10,326 nucleotides of DNA, from assembly GCA_002306745.1 (NCBI GenBank), contig DBSW01000073.1:1-10326 (forward strand), given 5' to 3'. Positions 1-6,015 of this stretch are shown here, piece by piece. The position numbers and the translations under genes are program-made. The DNA comes from Dehalococcoidia bacterium UBA1332. Lineage in GTDB: Bacteria; Chloroflexota; Dehalococcoidia; Lucifugimonadales; Lucifugimonadaceae. The first letter of the stretch is position 1; the number at the start of each line of letters is the position of its first letter. The notes below the pieces were generated by a model. It was not told where the DNA came from, did not search any database, and saw nothing but the letters and a program-made list of their open reading frames with translations.

Positions 1-356
1 TCATGCCATGCTTCTGGCGGTGCATCAGGGCTGGGTAGTTCATCCTGATTTAAATGAAAGGCAGATAATTCGACTCCAGGAAGCACTGCTGCTGAAATGG
101 CTATACCTGGTCGACGTTCGACTTCTTGTCCTCCTCCTATTACCCCTGCGGCTGAGCAGCCAATTAGCACTTTTGCTCCCAGAGCTTCAGCAAGTACTTC
201 CGGTGCGGTGAAATACGAAGGGCGGTGGTGTGAAGATATGAAAATTACGGCTAGATCAGGATTTGCCCCATCTAGTTTCGCCAGAATTTGCTCAGATGCC
301 TCGTGGACCGCTTCAGTAAAAGATGCCGCATCCGATATGGCAGAACTCCATTGCAC
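1..356 (-). CDS. FIST-domain sensor protein (N-terminal part, cut by window edge)
   Basis: The first 118 codons are visible; the gene continues beyond base 1. The translation opens with VQWSSAISDAASFTEAV, a typical FIST start (W-S-A-[IL]-S plus a helix), then a strand DLAVIFISS at 35-42, and the family signature GCSAAGVIGGGQEVE at 66-80. FIST (PF08495) is a ligand-binding sensory domain thought to bind small molecules such as amino acids; it is often followed by FIST_C, which would lie outside the window. There is no signal peptide or membrane segment at the N-terminus, so it is probably cytoplasmic. The start is GTG at 354-356: it gives the conserved N-terminus, has no in-frame ATG upstream, and is preceded by AGGAG (367-371) with a 10-base spacer. 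It lies 94 bases downstream of the aminotransferase, in the same direction. The family call is firm; the ligand is unknown. Confidence 0.85.
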   Translation of the reverse strand, partial: MQWSSAISDAASFTEAVHEASEQILAKLDGANPDLAVIFISSHHRPSYFTAPEVLAEALGAKVLIGCSAAGVIGGGQEVERRPGIAISAAVLPGVELSAFHLNQDELPSPDAPPEAWH

Positions 357-362
357 GTTTCT

Positions 363-403
363 GTTACTCCTGCAGCCACTTCGAAATATTCGATAGTGGT
401 AAC
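363..403 (-). promoter_or_regulatory. Hairpin overlapping the FIST ribosome-binding site
   Basis: Arms 376-385 and 389-399 are inverted repeats (CCACTTCGAA against TTCGATAGTGG, one bulged base at 394) around a 3-base loop. Outside them GTTAC (363-367) can pair with GTAAC (399-403), sharing base 399 with the inner arm; that outer pairing would include the last base of the AGGAG element. It lies between the aminotransferase stop and the FIST GTG and has no U-tract, so a role in translation or mRNA processing fits better than termination. The structure is seen; the function is inferred. Confidence 0.35.
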
Positions 404-450
404 TCCAACCGCTCCAGGCATTTATTCGGCCAATGTGGAGCTAGATTTCT

Positions 451-1758
451 CTACAAGCTTGGCAGAACTGCAGCAGCGGCAGCGATAGTTTTTTCTATGT
501 CGTCGTCAGAATGAGCTGAGCAAAGATGGATTCGGCCATTGGATGACAGACGTATTCCTTGCTGCAGCATCGCGTAGGCGAACCGCTGGTATTTGTCGTC
601 ATCGCAATTACGAGCGTGGTCTCGCCAGTTATTTATTTCTTGTTTGGTAGTGAACGATATCGCGAATACGGATCCGACGCCTTGTACATGTAAATCAGAC
701 TCTAGCGATTTTGCGACATCCCGCAATCCCTCCATCAAGCGTAGGCCTTTAGCATTCAACTCGGCATAGAACGCATCCCCTTGCGTTTGTATATGTTTGA
801 GTGATGCGTAAGTGGCAGAAATTGACATTACGTTTGAGTTGAAACTTCCACCGTGGTACACGGTCCCATCACCAATGAGATCCATTATCTCTCGTCTTCC
901 AGCGATCATCGCAATCGGGAAACCCCCAGCCATTGATTTAGCATAGGTTGCGAGATCTGGTGTTACTCCTAAATACTCCTGGGCTCCACCTTTAGCGATA
1001 CGGAAACCGGTAATGACCTCATCGAAAGCAAGCAGAGAACCATTTTCCTTACAGAGCTTTTGTACAGCATCCAAAAACTCTGAGTTGGGCAAAATACAAT
1101 TGGTGTTTGCCAGAATGGGTTCCATTATTACGCCGGCGATTTCGGGCCCATGTTTTTTAAAGGCTTTTTCTAGTAGTTTAGCGTCGTTCCATTGGCAGAT
1201 TACTAGTCCTTCAGCGGTCGCTTGATCCATTCCTGAAGATTCACCTACCGGAACAGGAGAATCTTCAGGTCCTGCTTCAGCAATCGAAGGGTGAACACTC
1301 CAGTTCACCGAATCCATCCATCCGTGATAATGCCCCTCGAACTTTAGAATTTTTTTACGATCAGTAAATCCACGCATTGTCCTGAGCAGCAGTTGATCAA
1401 TCTCAGTTCCAGATGACGCAAATCTCACTGTTGCGTCTTCCATTGGGATCATCTCGAGAACCATTTCTGCGACTTCTAGCTCTTGTTCGAATTGAGCTGC
1501 GAATACGTAGCCGTTTTCCATATCTTGGCTGACTTGCTCGTTGATAAAGTCAGGGGAGTGACCGAAAAGATTAGGGCCCATTCCCTGAATGTAATCGATG
1601 TACTCATTCCCATCTGTATCCCACATCTTTGAGCCCTTGGCGTGAGTGAAGAATAGGGGCGTATCTGCGGGTTCGTTGACGCGTATTTGACTTGATACCC
1701 CACCGGCTATTAGTTCTTTAGCCTTATCGAAAAGACGGGCAGAGCGTTTGTGATTCAT
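451..1758 (-). CDS. Class III PLP aminotransferase, HemL-like (glutamate-1-semialdehyde aminomutase family)
   Basis: This 435-residue protein has the normal length of the glutamate-1-semialdehyde aminomutase/class III aminotransferase family. Visible landmarks are the cofactor-phosphate SSGTE at 115-119, GHYHGWMD at 142-149, the PLP-nitrogen aspartate D246 in LLAFDEVITGFR, the Schiff-base lysine K274 in TYAKSMAGGFPIAMIAGR, and GSFNSN at 304-309. All catalytic residues of a PLP enzyme are present. Against true HemL, the segment after SGTE (IDQLLLRTMRG) differs from the usual ATMSAIRLARG type and the YHG motif is followed by W. With no heme genes nearby, I prefer a catabolic or amine-metabolism aminotransferase over heme synthesis and give no hemL symbol. 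The ATG at 1758 is preceded by a weak AAGG about 10 bases upstream. It lies 113 bases downstream of the HAD gene. Family certain, substrate unknown. Confidence 0.88.
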   Translation of the reverse strand: MNHKRSARLFDKAKELIAGGVSSQIRVNEPADTPLFFTHAKGSKMWDTDGNEYIDYIQGMGPNLFGHSPDFINEQVSQDMENGYVFAAQFEQELEVAEMVLEMIPMEDATVRFASSGTEIDQLLLRTMRGFTDRKKILKFEGHYHGWMDSVNWSVHPSIAEAGPEDSPVPVGESSGMDQATAEGLVICQWNDAKLLEKAFKKHGPEIAGVIMEPILANTNCILPNSEFLDAVQKLCKENGSLLAFDEVITGFRIAKGGAQEYLGVTPDLATYAKSMAGGFPIAMIAGRREIMDLIGDGTVYHGGSFNSNVMSISATYASLKHIQTQGDAFYAELNAKGLRLMEGLRDVAKSLESDLHVQGVGSVFAISFTTKQEINNWRDHARNCDDDKYQRFAYAMLQQGIRLSSNGRIHLCSAHSDDDIEKTIAAAAAVLPSL

Positions 1759-1871
1759 TTGGATATGACCTTTTTGAAAATTCTCTCTTTCGAGGATGGA
1801 TCGATAATGCTACCGCCAAGGGAAGGCAATTGATATGTCCTGTTTATAAGATTTTTTGTTAAAGGGATTTT

Positions 1872-2612
1872 CTATTCAGGCTCGTGATCTCTAATAGTGG
1901 TTGGTGGTGATTGTAAGAACTTTTGAATTGCTGATTTTAATTCGAAGACTGAAGTGACATCTGCATGTGGAATCTCATTCCAAGATCGAGGTTTTTGACT
2001 CGCGTGGCGACCTGAAACGAATCTTATTGTGACCATGTCAAGTATTCGTGCGGGTACGACGTCATTGTCAATCCGGTCACCAACCATGATTGCTTCTGAG
2101 GGGTTTATGCCGAGACCTTTGCATGTGTGAAGAAGCAGTCGCGGGTCAGGTTTGCGAAGGTTAATTGACCCTGATACCTCACGATATTTGAAATAGTGGA
2201 GGATGCCAAGTTGTTCCATGTTTTTAAGAGCTGTTTCCGGCTGATTAGCGGCTAAACCCAACAATATTTCTTCATCCATCAAACTAGCTAGTAATTCTTT
2301 AATTCCATCTCGTATTTCAAAGTAATTACGTAATGTATTCCGTTTAGGGGTGGTTTTTATCAACTCCTCCTCAACTTCACGACTCAGTTTGAGATCGCCA
2401 TCCGCGAGTTTCCAAATGATCGCGTGGTAAGTTTTTGGCGCAAACGAATCGATTGCCCATTGGTTAGCATCGCAGTATTCAATGTCGGAAATAGGGACGC
2501 CCCGGCTTCGGAACGATTTTTTGATTTGATAGTCGATTTCACGATCCATGATTTCTTCGGTGTCTATAGGACCACCGATATCGAACAGAACCGCTTTGAT
2601 GAGGCGCTCCAT
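1872..2612 (-). CDS. HAD-superfamily hydrolase with non-canonical motifs I and II
   Basis: A 246-residue protein with HAD architecture. Motif I is LFDIGGPID (D11 nucleophile), motif III is the lysine K154 in LRKPDP, and motif IV is MVGDRIDND (177-184). A helical cap lies between about residues 20 and 100, so this is a subfamily I (C1-cap) phosphatase-like protein. Two points are unusual: the second aspartate of DxDxT is replaced by G13, as in the DxGG/DxGN branch that includes E. coli YihX, and motif II, normally ending in Ser/Thr, reads LGLAANQ (118-124). The nucleophile, lysine and acidic pair remain, so an active enzyme is still likely. The ATG lies only 4 bases after the acetamidase stop and no good Shine-Dalgarno is seen, which points to translational coupling. 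The substrate is unknown; it may be a phosphorylated intermediate of the local pathway. Confidence 0.85.
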   Translation of the reverse strand: MERLIKAVLFDIGGPIDTEEIMDREIDYQIKKSFRSRGVPISDIEYCDANQWAIDSFAPKTYHAIIWKLADGDLKLSREVEEELIKTTPKRNTLRNYFEIRDGIKELLASLMDEEILLGLAANQPETALKNMEQLGILHYFKYREVSGSINLRKPDPRLLLHTCKGLGINPSEAIMVGDRIDNDVVPARILDMVTIRFVSGRHASQKPRSWNEIPHADVTSVFELKSAIQKFLQSPPTTIRDHEPE

Positions 2613-2616
2613 AAAA

Positions 2617-3540
2617 CTAATTTAGGTACTTCTTGGCAACTTTTGCGACGTATGAGTAACTAGGATTAACGAACTGTGTGACTCTCGCTTCAAGGCACTG
2701 TGATAGAAACATATACGCTTCGCCTTGCGTCATCCCGTAACTAGCTTCGAGCCAAAGTATCATTTCTGAAAGGGCAATCCTGAAAGCGTCTTCCGCTGGC
2801 TTCTCGCAGGCCGTAGTCATGATGTAATCTTCGTTCTCAATTCGGGGCCAGGTCATTTCTGGTGGTTTTTCACTTAGGTTTACGCGCAGCGTGACCGTAC
2901 CTCCGGTTTCGATACCGCCGCCGCCGCAGATTTCGCCATCCCCCTGTCGGGCGTGCATGTCACCAACATGTAAAAGGGCGCCTTCGTGATTTACGGCGAT
3001 ACTTAGTTTCGCTCCATCAGTAACTTCCTGGATATCGAAGTTGCCTCCCCATTCTCCTGCCCATCCGTTGTGTCGTGCTTCTCTTTCGGGCGCAACTCCT
3101 ATAACTCCCATCATTGGTTCTACAGGGAAGCAGACCTTTTCGCTCCAGATGATTTCGTTGTTTTCGATTCGGCAAACACGGAATTGTTCACCGATATTTG
3201 ATGGGCCGAGATAACCAGGCATAGCGCCTGTAGAGCCGCGATACCTGGTCCATCCAACAGGGTGAACTTTGATTTCTCCGATCTCGACGGTCAACATGTC
3301 ACCTGGATTTGCACCTTGAACATAAATACATCCTGAAGATGCATTTCCGCGATCACTTGGCTGGCTGTCCGATCGGTACCTGTTATAAAGACCGCGTATG
3401 TCATCTGGTACTAAATCAGCGTCGGGACCCCGATTCATCTGGGTTTCTACTTGAAACCATTCCCCAGGTTCGACCGTAAGCGTAACGGGATTACTTGCAG
3501 AATGTTCATAATATAGAGTTTCGGTTGTGGCTTTTTTCAT
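2617..3540 (-). CDS. Acetamidase/formamidase family protein
   Basis: A cytoplasmic amidase-fold protein of the FmdA/AmdA family, which hydrolyses formamide, acetamide or related short amides to ammonia and the acid. Family landmarks (numbered from the chosen start) are the VEPGEWFQVET-type strand at 23-33, EPMMGVIGVAP at 141-151, GGNFDI at 165-170, GDMHARQGDGEICGGGGIE at 193-211 and the C-terminal GEAYMFLSQ at 273-281. At 307 residues it is near the short end of the family. The frame stays open upstream to an ATG at 3663, but the extra 41 residues (MCSIKPLLLLKADYYW...) do not resemble the family N-terminus, so I start at the ATG at 3538-3540 (MKKATTETLYYEH). No clear Shine-Dalgarno precedes it. 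It heads the leftward group, and its stop is 4 bases before the HAD start. The exact amide cannot be told. Confidence 0.87.
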   Translation of the reverse strand: MKKATTETLYYEHSASNPVTLTVEPGEWFQVETQMNRGPDADLVPDDIRGLYNRYRSDSQPSDRGNASSGCIYVQGANPGDMLTVEIGEIKVHPVGWTRYRGSTGAMPGYLGPSNIGEQFRVCRIENNEIIWSEKVCFPVEPMMGVIGVAPEREARHNGWAGEWGGNFDIQEVTDGAKLSIAVNHEGALLHVGDMHARQGDGEICGGGGIETGGTVTLRVNLSEKPPEMTWPRIENEDYIMTTACEKPAEDAFRIALSEMILWLEASYGMTQGEAYMFLSQCLEARVTQFVNPSYSYVAKVAKKYLN

Positions 3541-3897
3541 ATCAGTTTTTTCTGGTCGATTAATCTCGTGTGTCGCCGGTAGTCCTGAGTTTACTATTGC
3601 TAGGGCATTACATAACCAATAGTAATCCGCTTTCAGAAGTAATAGGGGTTTTATTGAACACATTAATGATTCAGCTTTAGTACATCTATGTTGATGGGAC
3701 TAATGCATGTTTGTATTTATAAACTGTTCATAGCTGTAATTTATAATTTCCGTATTATTACCAAGTATTTCTTGCCGTAGTCTAGACCCAATTATGGGCG
3801 ACCGCTGTTGAACAATTTATGTTTGCTGGGATTCAGGATTAAAACTAATCACCGATATTATGGAAGTTTTAAACGGAACTCGAAATTTTTGTTGCTG
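3541..3897. other. Divergent intergenic spacer between the amidase group and birA
   Basis: This 357-base AT-rich stretch separates leftward and rightward genes, so it should hold promoters for both. I find no convincing gene: two in-frame extensions of the flanking genes read into it but do not resemble their families. TTTATAA occurs twice as a direct repeat (3716-3722 and 3740-3746), the second overlapping a perfect TATAAT (3742-3747), but no matching -35 lies at the right distance. A TATTAT at 3856-3861 is suitably placed for birA, again without a -35. No tRNA or riboswitch-like fold was recognised. Confidence 0.5.
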
Positions 3898-4728
3898 ATG
3901 TCTGAAAACTTCGAAAACCTATCCGGGTCGCTTGGACTTATCGGTTGCGAGATTATCCATATTGATCAAACTACCTCTACTATGGAGGATGCATGGGGTT
4001 TGGTCAGTACTGGAGCTCCGGAAGGCGCGGTTATCATCGCAGATGTGCAGTCGGCTGGTAGGGGTAGACATGGTAGAAAATGGGTTTCAAAGCAGTCAAA
4101 CGATATTCTGTGTTCAGTACTCCTTAGACCACGCGTTTCATTGGCTTCCGAGTTGCTTATGGTCGCCGCACTAGCCGTGACGGATGTAGCGAATTCATAT
4201 GGTCTAAAGTCCGGAATCAAATGGCCGAACGATATTCAGGTTAGTGGTAAAAAGCTCGCGGGAGTAATTGCTGAATCTAAGACTGGTCCGGATATAGCGC
4301 CTGAAAATGCAATTCCGGTAGTTGCGGACACAATTCACTTGGATCATATAACGGTCGTTATAGGCATAGGCTTGAACGTTAACTTTGACCCTTCAACCGA
4401 AACTCACTCTGCGCCTTTTGCGACTAGTCTTGCTTCAGAATTGGGAGCTAATTTAGATAGGTCAGAAGTTTTTCAGAAACTTTTGATTGCCCTTGATGCG
4501 CATTATTCAAAGATCAATGCCGGGGGTACGGTCCTGCCGCTATGGCGCAATCAACTTACAACTTTAGGTCATAGGGTTACTGTAGTAAGCGGTAATTCAG
4601 TCGAACAAAACACGTTAGTAGGGACAGCTCTTGACGTTGATGCTACTGGTAGATTGATCGTGCAGGATGATCATGGAAAAGACTGGTATGTCGCAGCTGG
4701 GGAAGTCACAGTGAGAAGCATCCAATAA
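3898..4728 (+). CDS. birA: Biotin--[acetyl-CoA-carboxylase] ligase (biotin-protein ligase)
   Basis: It activates biotin to biotinyl-5'-AMP and attaches it to the lysine of biotin carboxyl-carrier proteins in the cytoplasm. Counting from the ATG at 3898 (276 residues): TTSTMEDA at 25-32, the biotinyl-AMP loop GRGRHGRKW at 54-62, KWPNDI at 108-113, GKKLAG at 117-122 (K119 matching E. coli K183), GIGLNVN at 156-162, and a C-terminal beta domain at about 223-276. No helix-turn-helix precedes the catalytic core, so this is the monofunctional type, not a repressor. Between AGVIAES (121-127) and VVIGIG (153-158) lies a stretch about 15 residues longer than in E. coli. The frame is open back to a TTG at 3808; those 30 residues look non-coding, so I start at ATG, although the Shine-Dalgarno is weak. 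It stands alone, convergent with yggT. Confidence 0.9.
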   Translation: MSENFENLSGSLGLIGCEIIHIDQTTSTMEDAWGLVSTGAPEGAVIIADVQSAGRGRHGRKWVSKQSNDILCSVLLRPRVSLASELLMVAALAVTDVANSYGLKSGIKWPNDIQVSGKKLAGVIAESKTGPDIAPENAIPVVADTIHLDHITVVIGIGLNVNFDPSTETHSAPFATSLASELGANLDRSEVFQKLLIALDAHYSKINAGGTVLPLWRNQLTTLGHRVTVVSGNSVEQNTLVGTALDVDATGRLIVQDDHGKDWYVAAGEVTVRSIQ

Positions 4729-4782
4729 GGAAAAAGGTTAATTACCAAGTACAGACTATGGTAAGCCTAGACAGTGCCGGCG

Positions 4783-4803
4783 TGAGTCTGGCGTACTGAC
4801 TCA
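4783..4803. other. Small hairpin between convergent birA and yggT
   Basis: A perfect 6-base inverted repeat, TGAGTC (4783-4788) and GACTCA (4798-4803), with a 9-base loop, sits in the 83-base gap between the two convergent stops. A second, imperfect pairing (CAGT..GCC with GGC..ACTG, about 4772-4797) competes with it. No T-run follows on either strand, so it is at best a weak bidirectional terminator or an mRNA 3'-end stabiliser. Confidence 0.25.
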
Positions 4804-4811
4804 GTGAAGTT

Positions 4812-5063
4812 CTATTGTCCTGTTAACGCCTTTGAAATGGTGAACAAAATTATAATTACTATCATTGGGCTTATATCAATCATTCCGATTCTTGGAATTA
4901 GTTTTGACGCAGGGATCATCACAGGGTCAGTGACTTGATAAAGCAGCATTACAATTGGATTTCGGCGTGCATCCGGGAACCAAGAAGATAGGGCTCTTGC
5001 CACTACCAGATATGCGAAAATTTGAATTAACCAACCGATGTACTCAAGGAATGCTTGGCTCAT
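4812..5063 (-). CDS. yggT: YggT family membrane protein
   Basis: A small (83-residue) integral membrane protein of the YggT/Ycf19 family. Two hydrophobic segments are seen, about residues 6-24 and 62-80, flanking a loop with the family signature DPVMIPASKLIPRIGMIDISP (46-66). The single two-segment unit is half of the E. coli YggT, which is normal for many bacteria. The exact function is not settled; homologues have been linked to osmotic tolerance, cell division and, in plastids and cyanobacteria, organisation of thylakoid or nucleoid structures. The start codon overlaps the proC stop in an ATGA (5060-5063), so translation is almost certainly coupled to proC. The proC-yggT order is common in bacteria; yggS, often nearby, is absent here. 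The last residues run to a TAG at 4812-4814. Confidence 0.88.
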   Translation of the reverse strand: MSQAFLEYIGWLIQIFAYLVVARALSSWFPDARRNPIVMLLYQVTDPVMIPASKLIPRIGMIDISPMIVIIILFTISKALTGQ

Positions 5064-5860
5064 TTGCCGCCCGCCAATTCTTCGCCACGGTCATAAGCAG
5101 AGCGAACTGCATCGGCGATCGTAGCTCTAAATCCACGATTTTCTAGTGCTGCAAGTCCGGCTGCAGTAGTACCTCCAGGGGATGTAACCATATTGCGAAG
5201 CTCAGCTGGATGCTTGCGAGACTCCTTTTGAAGCGCGGCGCTTCCAAGAACAGTTTGTGATGCTAGATGGCGAGCGACATGGTCTGGTAATCCAAGTTCG
5301 ACTCCAGCGTCAGCGAGGGCTTCGATCATCAGGAATACGTATCCTGGACCACTCCCGCTTAGGGCTGTAGATATATCTATGTGTCTTTCATCACTGAACT
5401 TAATTTCTTCTCCAATTGCTTTGAGCATGGTGATTACGAACTCGAGCGTTGCATCATCTACCTCATTTGATGCAGTCCATGCCGAAAGTCCCTTGCGGAT
5501 TTGAGCTGGAGTGTTAGGCATGACGCGGATCAGTTTTTTATGTTCGAGCTTCAGCCCAATAGAGTGCATCTTGACGCCTGCCATGATGGACAAAACCGTC
5601 TGCTCTGACTTGAGCGCGTTTTTTAGTTCGTTAGCCACTGTGTCGAGGTGCTGTGGTTTTATGGACAATATAACTATGTCGGCATTATGTATGGCTTTTG
5701 TGTTGTTTGTTGTCGTTTCTATATCGAAGTCTGATTCGAGAGATTTGCGCCTAGCCTCGAAAGGTTCGCCAACAACAATACTGGTATCTAGGCCAGCATT
5801 TTTTACTCCGGAGATTATGGCTTGAGCCATGACTCCGCCGCCTATGAATGCAATCCGCAT
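5060..5860 (-). CDS. proC: Pyrroline-5-carboxylate reductase
   Basis: It catalyses the last step of proline synthesis, reduction of 1-pyrroline-5-carboxylate to L-proline with NAD(P)H, in the cytoplasm. The 266 residues match the family length. The Rossmann loop is IAFIGGGVMAQAI (3-15), followed by VILSIKPQ (63-70), RVMPNTPAQIRKG (112-124), the dimerisation/substrate region ALSGSGPGYVF (166-176) and the C-terminal signature VTSPGGTTAAGLAALE (225-240) with the helix RATIADAVRSAYDRG. All conserved elements are intact. The ATG at 5858-5860 is the only start that keeps the nucleotide-binding strand. No clear Shine-Dalgarno is seen in the 20 bases upstream. It overlaps yggT by 4 bases and lies 155 bases downstream of the pdxA-like gene, with a possible promoter of its own in that gap. 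Confidence 0.96.
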   Translation of the reverse strand: MRIAFIGGGVMAQAIISGVKNAGLDTSIVVGEPFEARRKSLESDFDIETTTNNTKAIHNADIVILSIKPQHLDTVANELKNALKSEQTVLSIMAGVKMHSIGLKLEHKKLIRVMPNTPAQIRKGLSAWTASNEVDDATLEFVITMLKAIGEEIKFSDERHIDISTALSGSGPGYVFLMIEALADAGVELGLPDHVARHLASQTVLGSAALQKESRKHPAELRNMVTSPGGTTAAGLAALENRGFRATIADAVRSAYDRGEELAGGK

Positions 5861-5922
5861 ATTTGAAAACCGTGGGCTTTGACTGGTGACGACTATATGG
5901 TCAATATCAGCCGTGCTATAAA

Positions 5923-5945
5923 TCGATTATTACGTCGATTATACG
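5923..5945. repeat. Short tandem repeat in the proC leader
   Basis: TCGATTATTACG (5923-5934) is followed directly by TCGATTATACG (5935-5945), differing only by one T, and then by a partial copy GTCGA (5946-5950). The second copy contains the complement of a TATAAT box. The unit length of 11-12 bases is close to one helical turn, so bound proteins would sit on one face of the DNA. Confidence 0.5.
5938..5943 (-). promoter_or_regulatory. Candidate -10 element for proC-yggT
   Basis: On the minus strand these bases read TATAAT, a perfect sigma-70-type -10 box. Transcription would start near 5931, leaving a leader of about 70 bases before the proC ATG. There is no -35 hexamer at 16-18 bases upstream and no TGn extension, so the match might be chance or the promoter might need an activator at the adjacent repeats. 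Confidence 0.35.
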
Positions 5946-6015
5946 GTCGAACTCTCATGATATACCTGTTTAACAGATGCCGTGTTTTTTGGGTCTTGTG
6001 CATAATATCTGTCAA

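Noticed and set aside
272..421. Small minus-strand reading frame starting MPGAVGVTTIEYF between the aminotransferase and FIST
   Set aside because: Only 49 codons, mostly overlapping the FIST coding frame, no ribosome-binding site and no recognised family.
1801..1829. Possible promoter before the aminotransferase (TTGCCT, 17 bases, TATCGA)
   Set aside because: Only 4 and 3 of 6 matches to the consensus hexamers, which is close to what chance gives.
3541..3663. N-terminal extension of the acetamidase to an ATG at 3663
   Set aside because: The 41 extra residues do not resemble the family N-terminus, and the internal MKKATTETLYYEH start fits the family length.
3808..3897. TTG start for birA
   Set aside because: The 30 added residues have no family similarity and are too short for a helix-turn-helix domain; the ATG at 3898 precedes the conserved core directly.
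6010..6015. Perfect TTGACA on the minus strand at the end of pdxA
   Set aside because: No -10-like hexamer lies 15-19 bases downstream.
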